Assembly: GCA_018262455.1 (NCBI GenBank)
Contig: JAGSPR010000282.1
Span: 1 to 9,035, forward strand
Length of the DNA: 9,035 bases
DNA from: Deltaproteobacteria bacterium
GTDB lineage: Bacteria; Myxococcota; Polyangia; Haliangiales; Haliangiaceae
Reading direction: 5' to 3'
In this document: positions 1 to 5,730 of the stretch, piece after piece
Position numbering within the stretch: the stretch's first letter is position 1
Layout of the letters: the number at the start of each line of letters is the position of its first letter
Translations under genes and position numbers: made by a program
The notes under the pieces: generated by a model
Seen by the model: the letters and a program-made list of their open reading frames with translations, nothing else
The model's database searches: none
Told to the model about the DNA's origin: nothing

Positions 1-57
1 GAAGGCCTTCTGTTCGGGACCGCCGCGTATGACGCGTGGATCGAGGATGGCAGCTGA
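1..57 (+). CDS. C-terminal end of an unidentified protein (partial)
   Basis: The frame is open from base 1 and ends at TGA (55-57), giving 18 residues that begin EGLLFGTAAYDAW and finish IEDGS. Third codon positions are mostly G or C, as in the confident genes nearby, which supports a real reading frame whose body lies to the left of the window. The fragment is too short to assign a family. It runs towards the minus-strand tRNA gene, so the two are convergent. Confidence 0.45.
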   Translation, partial: EGLLFGTAAYDAWIEDGS

Positions 58-103
58 TGCGGCGGTGTTCAGTACCCGCGTAAGCCCGCCAAGTGACGTG
101 GTC

Positions 104-135
104 CAACCGTTCCGCAACCGTTCCGCAACCGTCCC
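104..135. repeat. 11-bp tandem repeat, about 2.8 copies
   Basis: The unit CAACCGTTCCG occurs at 104-114 and 115-125 without change, and a third, partly degraded copy (CAACCGTCCC) follows at 126-135. It sits in the non-coding stretch 58-149 between the converging upstream gene and tRNA-Ala, 14 bp past the 3' CCA end of the tRNA. No coding frame, hairpin with a T tract, or other recognisable element is visible in 58-149. Function is unknown; a slippage-generated tract is the simplest explanation. Confidence 0.8.
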
Positions 136-149
136 AAACGCCGTCTAAG

Positions 150-225
150 TGGTGGAGATTAGGGGGATCGAACCCCTGACCTCGTGAATGCCATTCACGC
201 GCTCTCCCAGCTGAGCTAAATCCCC
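150..225 (-). tRNA. tRNA-Ala, anticodon GGC, CCA encoded
   Basis: Read on the minus strand, the 76-nt gene starts GGGGATTTAGCTCAGCTGGG and ends in TCTCCACCA. The acceptor stem GGGGATT pairs with AATCTCC (one G-U), the D arm has the usual AGCTCAG...GGGAGAGC, and the T arm has GGTTCGATCC. The anticodon stem CGTGA/TCACG encloses the seven-base loop ATGGCAT, so the anticodon is GGC and reads GCC (and GCU) alanine codons. This suits a GC-rich genome, where GCC and GCG dominate. The CCA end is encoded at 150-152. The nearest gene on the same strand is the 210-aa protein upstream, but the tRNA has its own promoter. Confidence 0.97.
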
Positions 226-240
226 GTTCTGACCAGGCGG

Positions 241-269
241 TTTCTACAAGCCTGCTCGAGTCATGTCAA
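241..269 (-). promoter_or_regulatory. Sigma70-type promoter of tRNA-Ala
   Basis: On the minus strand a perfect -35 hexamer TTGACA (269 to 264) is followed by a 17-bp spacer and a -10 hexamer TAGAAA (246 to 241, 4 of 6 to consensus). A start near 234 would leave about an 8-nt leader before the tRNA 5' end at 225. The bases just after the -10 are CCGCCTGG, a GC-rich discriminator of the type known at stable-RNA promoters under stringent (ppGpp) control. The -35 shares bases with the TGA stop codon of the upstream gene (268 to 266). Confidence 0.75.
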
Positions 270-898
270 GCGTCGCCCTCGGTCGGCGGCTTGGCTGGCA
301 CGTCATCGGGGTGCATGTAGTCGGCGAGGTCGTCGTCGTTGTCGAACTGGATCCCCCCCTTGCGGTGCGGATCGCGCGGCAGCGACTTCTGGCCGGGTGC
401 GGTGGAGGGCAGGGGATCGGCCGGATCGTCGGGATCGGCCGCGGCCTCGACGCCAGGCGGGCGCCACACGTGGGCGGGCCGGATGCGCTGCGTGGGCCGG
501 GTCCAGCGGCCCGACGACACGGTGCCATCGTCGGACGCCGGCGCGTGCTTCGAGCCGCGCTCGTCGAACCGGCTGCGCGGTGGGCGGGCACCGGCTGGCT
601 CGTCGGCCACACCCTCGGCGGCGTCGAGCTCGTCGAGCTGACGGACCAGCGCCTGGGCCTCGGGTAGCTCGGCGATGTCGATCTCGCCGTCGCGGATCAG
701 GCCGAGGACGATCTCGCCAAGCTCGGCGACCGCCTCCTGACGCCGACGGCCGGCGCGAACCTCGTCGAGCTTGGAGCGGCCTTCGCCGACGGTGTTGGCG
801 ATCGCGTCGCGTACCACTCCCGCCTGCTCGAGCGTGGTTCGCAGCAGGGTACCGAGCGTGCCGCGGGGAGGCTTCCATCCTGAGGGGCGCCGAGCCAT
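266..898 (-). CDS. Hypothetical protein with helical N-terminus and disordered acidic C-terminus
   Basis: I do not recognise a family for this 210-aa product. Residues 1-14 are basic. Residues 15-98 look alpha-helical, first amphipathic (TLGTLLRTTLEQAGVVRDAI) and then a run containing VAELGEIVLGLIRDGEIDIA and a Leu/Glu/Asp-rich helix. Residues 99-210 are rich in Pro, Arg, Asp and Ser, with an acidic DNDDD patch at 186-190, and are probably disordered. There is no signal peptide or membrane segment, so it is likely cytoplasmic. The N-terminal half is vaguely like phasin or other helical-bundle scaffold proteins, but that is only an impression. The start at 898 is the only good ATG; no Shine-Dalgarno sequence precedes it. 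The gene is divergent from the lipoprotein gene and lies directly upstream of tRNA-Ala. Both strands are open here, but only this frame gives balanced, protein-like composition. Confidence 0.75.
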   Translation of the reverse strand: MARRPSGWKPPRGTLGTLLRTTLEQAGVVRDAIANTVGEGRSKLDEVRAGRRRQEAVAELGEIVLGLIRDGEIDIAELPEAQALVRQLDELDAAEGVADEPAGARPPRSRFDERGSKHAPASDDGTVSSGRWTRPTQRIRPAHVWRPPGVEAAADPDDPADPLPSTAPGQKSLPRDPHRKGGIQFDNDDDLADYMHPDDVPAKPPTEGDA

Positions 899-906
899 GT
901 CGCCAC

Positions 907-912
907 GTTATA
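907..912 (-). promoter_or_regulatory. Possible -10 element of the 210-aa gene
   Basis: Minus-strand TATAAC (912 to 907) matches the -10 consensus at 5 of 6 positions in otherwise GC-rich DNA. It lies 8 bp before the ATG at 898, so transcription would begin at or within a few bases of the start codon, giving a leaderless or near-leaderless message. This agrees with the absence of a Shine-Dalgarno site. No convincing -35 is present at 15-18 bp spacing, so the call is weak. Confidence 0.3.
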
Positions 913-956
913 CCCGGCTTTCACCGGCGACCACTCTGCGCTACCGTTCCGCGGAG

Positions 957-2981
957 ATGCCGCCGCGCAGCCTGCTTGTCGGTCTGCTCGGTGGACTGCT
1001 CGTTGCGCTGGCCGGCTGTCCGCCTCAGGATCTGCCCGCGTCACGGATTCCCCCGGTGTCGACGGGCAAGGTTAGGGTCCGGGTGTTCACCGAGCCGTCA
1101 CCGGTCCGGATCCTCGCGTCGGCAGGGCGCTTCGTGTTCGTGGCGACCGACGGGGATCTCGAGCGCTGGGATGGCGAGGGTGGGGTGCTGCCGCTGTCGG
1201 CGGAGCACGGGCTGTCGGGCAGCCAGATCGTCGCGCTCGCACCCGATGTCGATCGGCGCTGGGTCTGGATCCTCACCGAAGGCGGGCTCGGCCACTACGA
1301 CGTCAGCGCCGAGGTGTATCAGGATCTCCCGTCACCGCTGGCGAGCATCGGGGTGGACTTCGCCCTGCTCGCGAAGGAGGGCGCGAGCCTCGCCCCCTCC
1401 ACCGACGGCGGCGTCTGGCTGGGCACCGTGCGCGGCCTGGTCCATGTCAGCGCGCAGGGCGGCTGGACCACGACGCCCCTCAAGGATCCGATCCGCAACC
1501 TCGCGCGCGATCACGCCGGCTGGCTGTGGATCGCGACGAAGGGCGGGCTCATCACCCGCAAGCCGACCGGAGAGACCGTCCGGATCGGGCCGGCCGATGG
1601 GTGCGCCGTCGTCGATCCCCGGCTGCTCGTCGAGCTTCCCGATGATCGCATGCTGGTGATCGGCGCCGACGAGAACGGCCGCGAGCGACTCGCGTTCGGC
1701 AAGCAGCTGCAATGGACGACGTATCGCGCGCTGCCCGAGCTGAAGTGGGACGCGGCGGCGCGGCGCGGCACCGGCGCGGTGGTGATGTCGGGCGAGCGCG
1801 TGTACCGGATCGCGCCCGCCGATCCCGCAGCGGTGCGTCCGCTCGCGCGCGATGGCCTGCGCCTCGTGCCGCTCGCCGGCGGTGCCCCCGGTGCCCCCGG
1901 TGCCCCCGGTGCTCCCGGTGCCTCCGAGTGGATGATCGATCCCGTCGATCTCGTGGTGCCGCCAGGTGCGGTGTCGCTCGCCTCGGTCGACGATCAGCTG
2001 CTGATCGGCACCCGCGACCTCGGCACGGCGCGCTACCGCGATGGCGATCAGCGTCCCCGCGACTGGCTCCGCCGCCGCCAGATGTTCCTGGATGCGACGA
2101 CGCTGTCGGTCGCGTGCTCGAAGGCGACTGACTGCTGGATCGCCACCGGCACCCGCCAGGCGTGGCACTGGACCGACGATCGGTTCGTGCCCGGCGGACC
2201 GGATCAGGTGGTGCTCGCGGTCGTCCGTGATCCGTCGGGCCCGATCTACGCGCTCCACCGCGCGGCCGGCGAGACGTCGATCGGGCTGTCGCGGATCGAT
2301 TCGACCGGGTGGACGGCGCTGCCGAAGGTCGCGCTCGTCACCGCGGGCACCGCGCCCGAGATCAGCTTCGCGCGGTTCGCCGCCTCGGGCTCGCTGTGGG
2401 TCGGGTTGCGCTATCGCGACGGTGCGGAGACGCACTCGTACGGCATCGCGATCATTGATCCCGTGACCGGCAAGGTCGCGTATCACCGCACGCAGCCAAC
2501 CGACCCACCGGGGGACAAGAAGCCGAAGATGCTCCCGATCCCGATCGGCGTCGTCGATGGCGATCTGCGCGGTGACACGGCCTGGTTCGCGACCCATGAG
2601 GGCGTCGCGCGGCTCGCCAACAACAAGGTCGAGGTCTGGACCGAGGCGGATGGCCTGCGCTCCGAGATCGCGCGCGCGGTGACGATCGCCGCCGACGGCA
2701 CGGTGATCGTCGCGACCGCGGCCGGTGCCGGTCGCTGGGATGGCAAGGCGTGGGACTTTCCGCCGGCGCTCAGCTTCGCGATCAACGACGTCGTCGCCAC
2801 CCGGAACGGCCAGGTCTGGATGGCGACCGAGCGAGGCATCGCGGCGTGGGACGGCAACAAGGTCCGCCGGGTCGACATCCGCCGCGGCCTCGCCGAGAAC
2901 ACCATCATCGATGTCGCCGCCGACCAATTCGATCGGATCTGGGCGCGCGGCCCCGGCTCGCTGACGCTGATCTCTCAGTGA
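957..2981 (+). CDS. Beta-propeller lipoprotein with two-component-regulator-type propeller repeats
   Basis: This 674-aa protein has a lipoprotein signal peptide: residues 1-20 are hydrophobic after Arg4 and end in the lipobox LAGC, with Cys21 the predicted lipidated residue. Pro at +2 is not an inner-membrane retention signal of the E. coli type, so an outer-membrane location is likely. The rest shows repeated blades with the Reg_prop signature of W, then a short hydrophobic stretch, then T-x-x-G: for example WVWILTEGGL (102-111), GGVWLGTVRGL (151-161), GWLWIATKGGL (188-198), TAWFATHEGV (541-550) and GQVWMATERGI (618-628). Such propellers usually form the periplasmic sensor of hybrid histidine kinases, but here no kinase follows; the chain ends at the last blade. 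A Gly-Ala-Pro run at 309-323 probably forms a linker between propeller halves. The start at 957 is chosen because it puts the signal peptide at the N-terminus. An in-frame ATG at 897 has a better Shine-Dalgarno (GAGGGG at 882-887) but would add 20 polar residues. The ligand is unknown. Confidence 0.88.
   Translation: MPPRSLLVGLLGGLLVALAGCPPQDLPASRIPPVSTGKVRVRVFTEPSPVRILASAGRFVFVATDGDLERWDGEGGVLPLSAEHGLSGSQIVALAPDVDRRWVWILTEGGLGHYDVSAEVYQDLPSPLASIGVDFALLAKEGASLAPSTDGGVWLGTVRGLVHVSAQGGWTTTPLKDPIRNLARDHAGWLWIATKGGLITRKPTGETVRIGPADGCAVVDPRLLVELPDDRMLVIGADENGRERLAFGKQLQWTTYRALPELKWDAAARRGTGAVVMSGERVYRIAPADPAAVRPLARDGLRLVPLAGGAPGAPGAPGAPGASEWMIDPVDLVVPPGAVSLASVDDQLLIGTRDLGTARYRDGDQRPRDWLRRRQMFLDATTLSVACSKATDCWIATGTRQAWHWTDDRFVPGGPDQVVLAVVRDPSGPIYALHRAAGETSIGLSRIDSTGWTALPKVALVTAGTAPEISFARFAASGSLWVGLRYRDGAETHSYGIAIIDPVTGKVAYHRTQPTDPPGDKKPKMLPIPIGVVDGDLRGDTAWFATHEGVARLANNKVEVWTEADGLRSEIARAVTIAADGTVIVATAAGAGRWDGKAWDFPPALSFAINDVVATRNGQVWMATERGIAAWDGNKVRRVDIRRGLAENTIIDVAADQFDRIWARGPGSLTLISQ
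1881..1925 (+). repeat. 9-bp tandem repeat encoding (Gly-Ala-Pro)n
   Basis: Five head-to-tail 9-bp units lie in frame inside the lipoprotein gene: three identical GGTGCCCCC units (1881-1907), then GGTGCTCCC (1908-1916) and GGTGCCTCC (1917-1925). They encode GAP four times and then GAS (residues 309-323). Because the unit is a multiple of three, gain or loss of copies would lengthen or shorten this linker without a frameshift. Confidence 0.95.
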
Positions 2982-3111
2982 TCATGGCGGAAAGCGTGTG
3001 GGCAGCAGCGCACACAGGTTCGCCGGTCCGACCGTCGTGATCTCGGCCTGATTCCGGCCCGCCAAAAGTTGCCCGGCCACCCGCGATCCGTAACGTCGAC
3101 CTACGGTGTCC

Positions 3112-3115
3112 AGGG
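3112..3115 (+). promoter_or_regulatory. Shine-Dalgarno site that sets the ftsB start
   Basis: AGGG at 3112-3115 lies 8 bp before the ATG at 3124. An in-frame GTG at 3106 is also possible but has no comparable site ahead of it, so the ATG is preferred. Confidence 0.5.
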
Positions 3116-3123
3116 TCGCGGAT

Positions 3124-3474
3124 ATGCACGTTCCACCGGCGTTCCGGCGGTGGAGCGTCCGGCTCGGCCTTGCCATGGTCGTCGCGATCGTCATTGGCTA
3201 CGCGCCCGGCGAGATCCTGCGCCACGATCCGCGGGCGGCGAAGCTGCAGACCCAGATCGAGGAGCTCGACGTCGAGGCGCGCGCGCTGATGACCGACAAC
3301 CTCACGCTCGCCCGTGACATCCACGCGCTCCAGACCGACGTCGGCGCGATCGAGGACCGCGCACGTGCGGACCTCGGCATGGTGTATCCCGACGAGATCG
3401 TCCTGCGCGTCGAGCGGCCCGCAGCGGTGCCCGCCCCGATCCCACCTCCCGCGCCCCCGCGGGGTGCCCCGTGA
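3124..3474 (+). CDS. ftsB: FtsB/DivIC-family septum formation initiator
   Basis: The 116-aa product has the layout of the FtsB/DivIC family: a short basic cytoplasmic N-terminus (residues 1-13), one membrane helix (about 14-27), a coiled coil (about 37-76, with LQTQIEELDVEARAL) and the family's C-terminal signature IEDRARADLGMVYPDEIVLR (76-95). The tail is Pro-rich (99-116). In the family this protein forms a bitopic complex with FtsL and FtsQ (DivIB) at the septum and helps activate FtsW-FtsI septal peptidoglycan synthesis. The length is usual for the family (about 90-120 aa). Its stop codon overlaps the start of the diguanylate cyclase gene by 4 bp (GTGA), implying co-transcription and translational coupling. 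In many proteobacteria ftsB lies beside eno or ispD; here it does not. Confidence 0.85.
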   Translation: MHVPPAFRRWSVRLGLAMVVAIVIGYAPGEILRHDPRAAKLQTQIEELDVEARALMTDNLTLARDIHALQTDVGAIEDRARADLGMVYPDEIVLRVERPAAVPAPIPPPAPPRGAP

Positions 3475-5681
3475 CCATGCGCGCGCTTCGCCGTGCGCTG
3501 CGCCGCGCGGGCAAGGTCTCGGTCGGCGCGGTCGCCGGGGCGGTCGCCTGCGCGGTGGTCGCGGTCGGCGGCGTCGATGGCGCCGCGCTGCTCGCGGACA
3601 AGCCGAGCCTGGTGATGACGATGGTCGCGGTCGGCTGCCTCGTGCTCGTCGCGACCGCCGTGATCCGCCGGGTCCAGTTCGTGCCGCCGTCGGCGCGCGC
3701 CCAGCGGATCTCGTTCTGGCTGGCCGCGGCCACCGACCTGGCGGATCTCGAGCTCGCACTCACCCTCGTCGGCGGCGCGCACGTCGTGATCGCGATGACC
3801 GGCGGGCTGACGTCGCCCGCGTACCCGCTGCTCTACGGCATCGTCGCGTTCGCGATGACCGTGCTCGCGCGCCCCGGCGCGGTCGCCACGATCGGCGCTG
3901 CCCTGCTGCTCGAGGCCGCGCTCCTCGTCCGCACCGGCGTCACCGACCGCGCGATCCTCGGCTCGGCGATCCACGTCGCGTGCCTCGCCGGTGCGGCGCT
4001 CGCACACGCGCTGCTGCTCCGCGGGCTGACGGCTCGCTACCGGCGGCGCCGCGCCGCGCGGCTCGACGAGGAGCTGCTCGCGCTCCGCGACTCCGCGCGT
4101 GACTACCGCTTGATCGCGGCCGCGCTCGGCCCCGGCAGCCGTGCGCCGCGCGGGCGCGACGAGGAGGAGCGCCTGCTCGCGATCGGCGGCGTCGGCATGA
4201 TCGGCGATGCCGCGAGCTGGGTGCTCGCGACGCTCAAGCGTTCGCTCGGTGCCCGCACCGTCGCCCTGCTCTGGCTCGACGACGATGGCGAGCGGGTCAA
4301 GCTCAAGGAGGTGGTGTCCGATGCCGATGACATCACCGAGAACCCGCGGCTGTCCTCGGCCGGCATCCTCGGCGCGGTGATCCGGGATCGCAAGCCGATC
4401 TTGTGTGCCGCCACCAAGCCCGGCCAGCTGCCCTACTACGATGGTGGCCGTGCTGGGGTCGCGCTGGTCGCGGTGCCGATCATCGAGATGGGTCACCTGC
4501 GTGGGATCCTGGTCGCCGATCGCGACACCGCGTTCACCGAGGCCGATCGCGATCTGCTCGCCGATGCGACCTCCCAGATCGTGCGCGTCGTCCAGGCCGA
4601 GCAGGTGTTCCGCGCGGTCGAGCGCGCGAAGTACGAGCACGAGCGGTTCTATCAGGCGACCGCGATGCTCGGCCGCGCGTTGACCGTCGAGCAGGTGATG
4701 GAGACCGCGTTCGATGCGACGGCCGCGATCGTCGATTACGACGCCGCCTCGATCGCGCTGTACGAGAAGGACAAGGCGCGCCACCGGGTCGCGGCCGTTC
4801 GCGTCGGCCCGGGTGGCGAGGGCATGATCGATCCGAAGCAGCTGCTCGACCTCGAATTCAAGGACAACGCCGGGCTCGCGTCGATGGTCGTCAAGAACCG
4901 GCATTACCTCCCGGCAGGCGGCGAGCCGCGCGAGGTGTCGGCACCGATCTACACCCGCAAGGTGAAGCTCGAAGACGCCAAGTCGCTGCTCGTCCTGCCG
5001 CTGCTCGCCGCCGACGAGGCGATCGGCACGCTCACCCTCGTGTCACGGACGGAGAAGCGGTTCGGCAAGGACATCCGCGAGATGCTGTCGGTGATCGCGA
5101 ACCAGGTCGCGGTCTCGCTCGAGAACGGCTTCCTCTACAAGAAGATGGAGACGATGGCCACGACCGATGGCCTCACCGGGCTCACCAACCACCGCACGTT
5201 CCAGCAGCGGTTCCAGGACCTCATCGAGCGCGCCCAGCGCCAGAACGGCAAGCTCGCGGTCCTGCTGTGCGACATCGACTTCTTCAAGAAGGTCAACGAC
5301 GGCTACGGTCACCCGGTCGGCGACGAGGTGCTGCGCCGCGTCGCGCGGGTGCTCCAGGAAGTCCCGCGCAAGATCGACATCCCGGCGCGCTACGGTGGCG
5401 AGGAGTTCGCGATCTTGCTCGACGGCGTCGACGTGGTCCAGGCCCGCGCGGTCGCCGAGCGGATCCGGATCGAGATCAGCAAGGTCGTCGTCGACACCGA
5501 CAAGGGCCCGCTCTCGGTCACCGAGTCGATCGGCGTGGCCGCGTTCCCCGACGATGGGCGCGATCGCACGGTGCTGATCGAGCGCGCCGACCTCGCGCTC
5601 TATCACGCGAAGCACACCGGCCGGAACCGCGTCGTGACGTGGGCCGAAGCGCAGGCCGCGAAGTCGAAGAAGGCGAGCTAG
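3471..5681 (+). CDS. Membrane diguanylate cyclase: six TM helices, two GAF domains, GGDEF
   Basis: The 736-aa protein is predicted to make cyclic-di-GMP from two GTP at the inner membrane. Residues 16-186 hold about six hydrophobic helices (near 16-42, 45-65, 82-109, 117-134, 138-153, 162-184), which I cannot assign to a known MASE-type family. A basic, probably coiled-coil linker (188-215) follows. Two GAF-like domains come next, roughly 235-378 and 395-553, and then a GGDEF domain (about 560-725). The GGDEF domain has the entry motif TDGLTGL (565-571), the metal-site segment CDIDFFKKVND (600-610) and the active-site loop RYGGEEF (640-646). An RxxD inhibitory site, RKID (633-636), sits five residues before GGEEF, as needed for product feedback inhibition. 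No EAL or HD-GYP domain is present. The GTG start is chosen because it overlaps the ftsB stop as GTGA; ATG at 3477 is an alternative that is two codons shorter. The GAF ligands are unknown. Confidence 0.93.
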   Translation: MTMRALRRALRRAGKVSVGAVAGAVACAVVAVGGVDGAALLADKPSLVMTMVAVGCLVLVATAVIRRVQFVPPSARAQRISFWLAAATDLADLELALTLVGGAHVVIAMTGGLTSPAYPLLYGIVAFAMTVLARPGAVATIGAALLLEAALLVRTGVTDRAILGSAIHVACLAGAALAHALLLRGLTARYRRRRAARLDEELLALRDSARDYRLIAAALGPGSRAPRGRDEEERLLAIGGVGMIGDAASWVLATLKRSLGARTVALLWLDDDGERVKLKEVVSDADDITENPRLSSAGILGAVIRDRKPILCAATKPGQLPYYDGGRAGVALVAVPIIEMGHLRGILVADRDTAFTEADRDLLADATSQIVRVVQAEQVFRAVERAKYEHERFYQATAMLGRALTVEQVMETAFDATAAIVDYDAASIALYEKDKARHRVAAVRVGPGGEGMIDPKQLLDLEFKDNAGLASMVVKNRHYLPAGGEPREVSAPIYTRKVKLEDAKSLLVLPLLAADEAIGTLTLVSRTEKRFGKDIREMLSVIANQVAVSLENGFLYKKMETMATTDGLTGLTNHRTFQQRFQDLIERAQRQNGKLAVLLCDIDFFKKVNDGYGHPVGDEVLRRVARVLQEVPRKIDIPARYGGEEFAILLDGVDVVQARAVAERIRIEISKVVVDTDKGPLSVTESIGVAAFPDDGRDRTVLIERADLALYHAKHTGRNRVVTWAEAQAAKSKKAS

Positions 5682-5695
5682 GGGGGACCTGCGGT

Positions 5696-5725
5696 TTGAC
5701 AAGCGCGCCGCATCGGCCGATTGTC
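5696..5725 (+). promoter_or_regulatory. Candidate phoH promoter with an overlapping dyad
   Basis: A perfect -35 hexamer TTGACA (5696-5701) is followed 17 bp later by GATTGT (5719-5724), a weak -10 (3 of 6). The predicted transcription start falls at about 5731, the first base of the phoH GTG codon. An inverted repeat overlies it: GACAAGCG (5698-5705) and CGATTGTC (5718-5725), 7 of 8 positions complementary with a 12-bp gap. One arm covers the -35 and the other the -10, an arrangement typical of a repressor operator. The GC-rich context and weak -10 limit confidence. Confidence 0.45.
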
Positions 5726-5730
5726 GCAAG

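Noticed and set aside
397..1659. Long plus-strand open frame (420 codons) crossing the 210-aa gene and the lipoprotein gene
   Set aside because: Its product is dominated by Arg, Ala, Ser and Cys with no domain, as expected for an out-of-frame reading of GC-rich DNA, and it overlaps two better-supported genes.
1332..2927. Minus-strand open frame of 531 codons opposite the lipoprotein gene
   Set aside because: It is the antisense shadow of the propeller gene: Arg/Asp/Gly/Ala-rich, with no recognisable motif, while the plus strand has a lipobox and propeller blades.
2996..3015. Hairpin GTGTG...CACAC after the lipoprotein stop codon as a terminator
   Set aside because: The stem has an internal G-G mismatch and only short paired runs, and no T tract follows.
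3069..3096. TTGCCC-N16-TAACGT as an ftsB promoter
   Set aside because: The hexamers match consensus at only 4 and 3 of 6 positions, which is near chance; ftsB must start from somewhere in 2982-3123 but I cannot place it.
3198..4904. Minus-strand open frame of 568 codons opposite ftsB and the cyclase
   Set aside because: The product is an Arg/Asp/Glu/His-rich low-complexity chain and the plus strand carries two clear protein families across the same bases.
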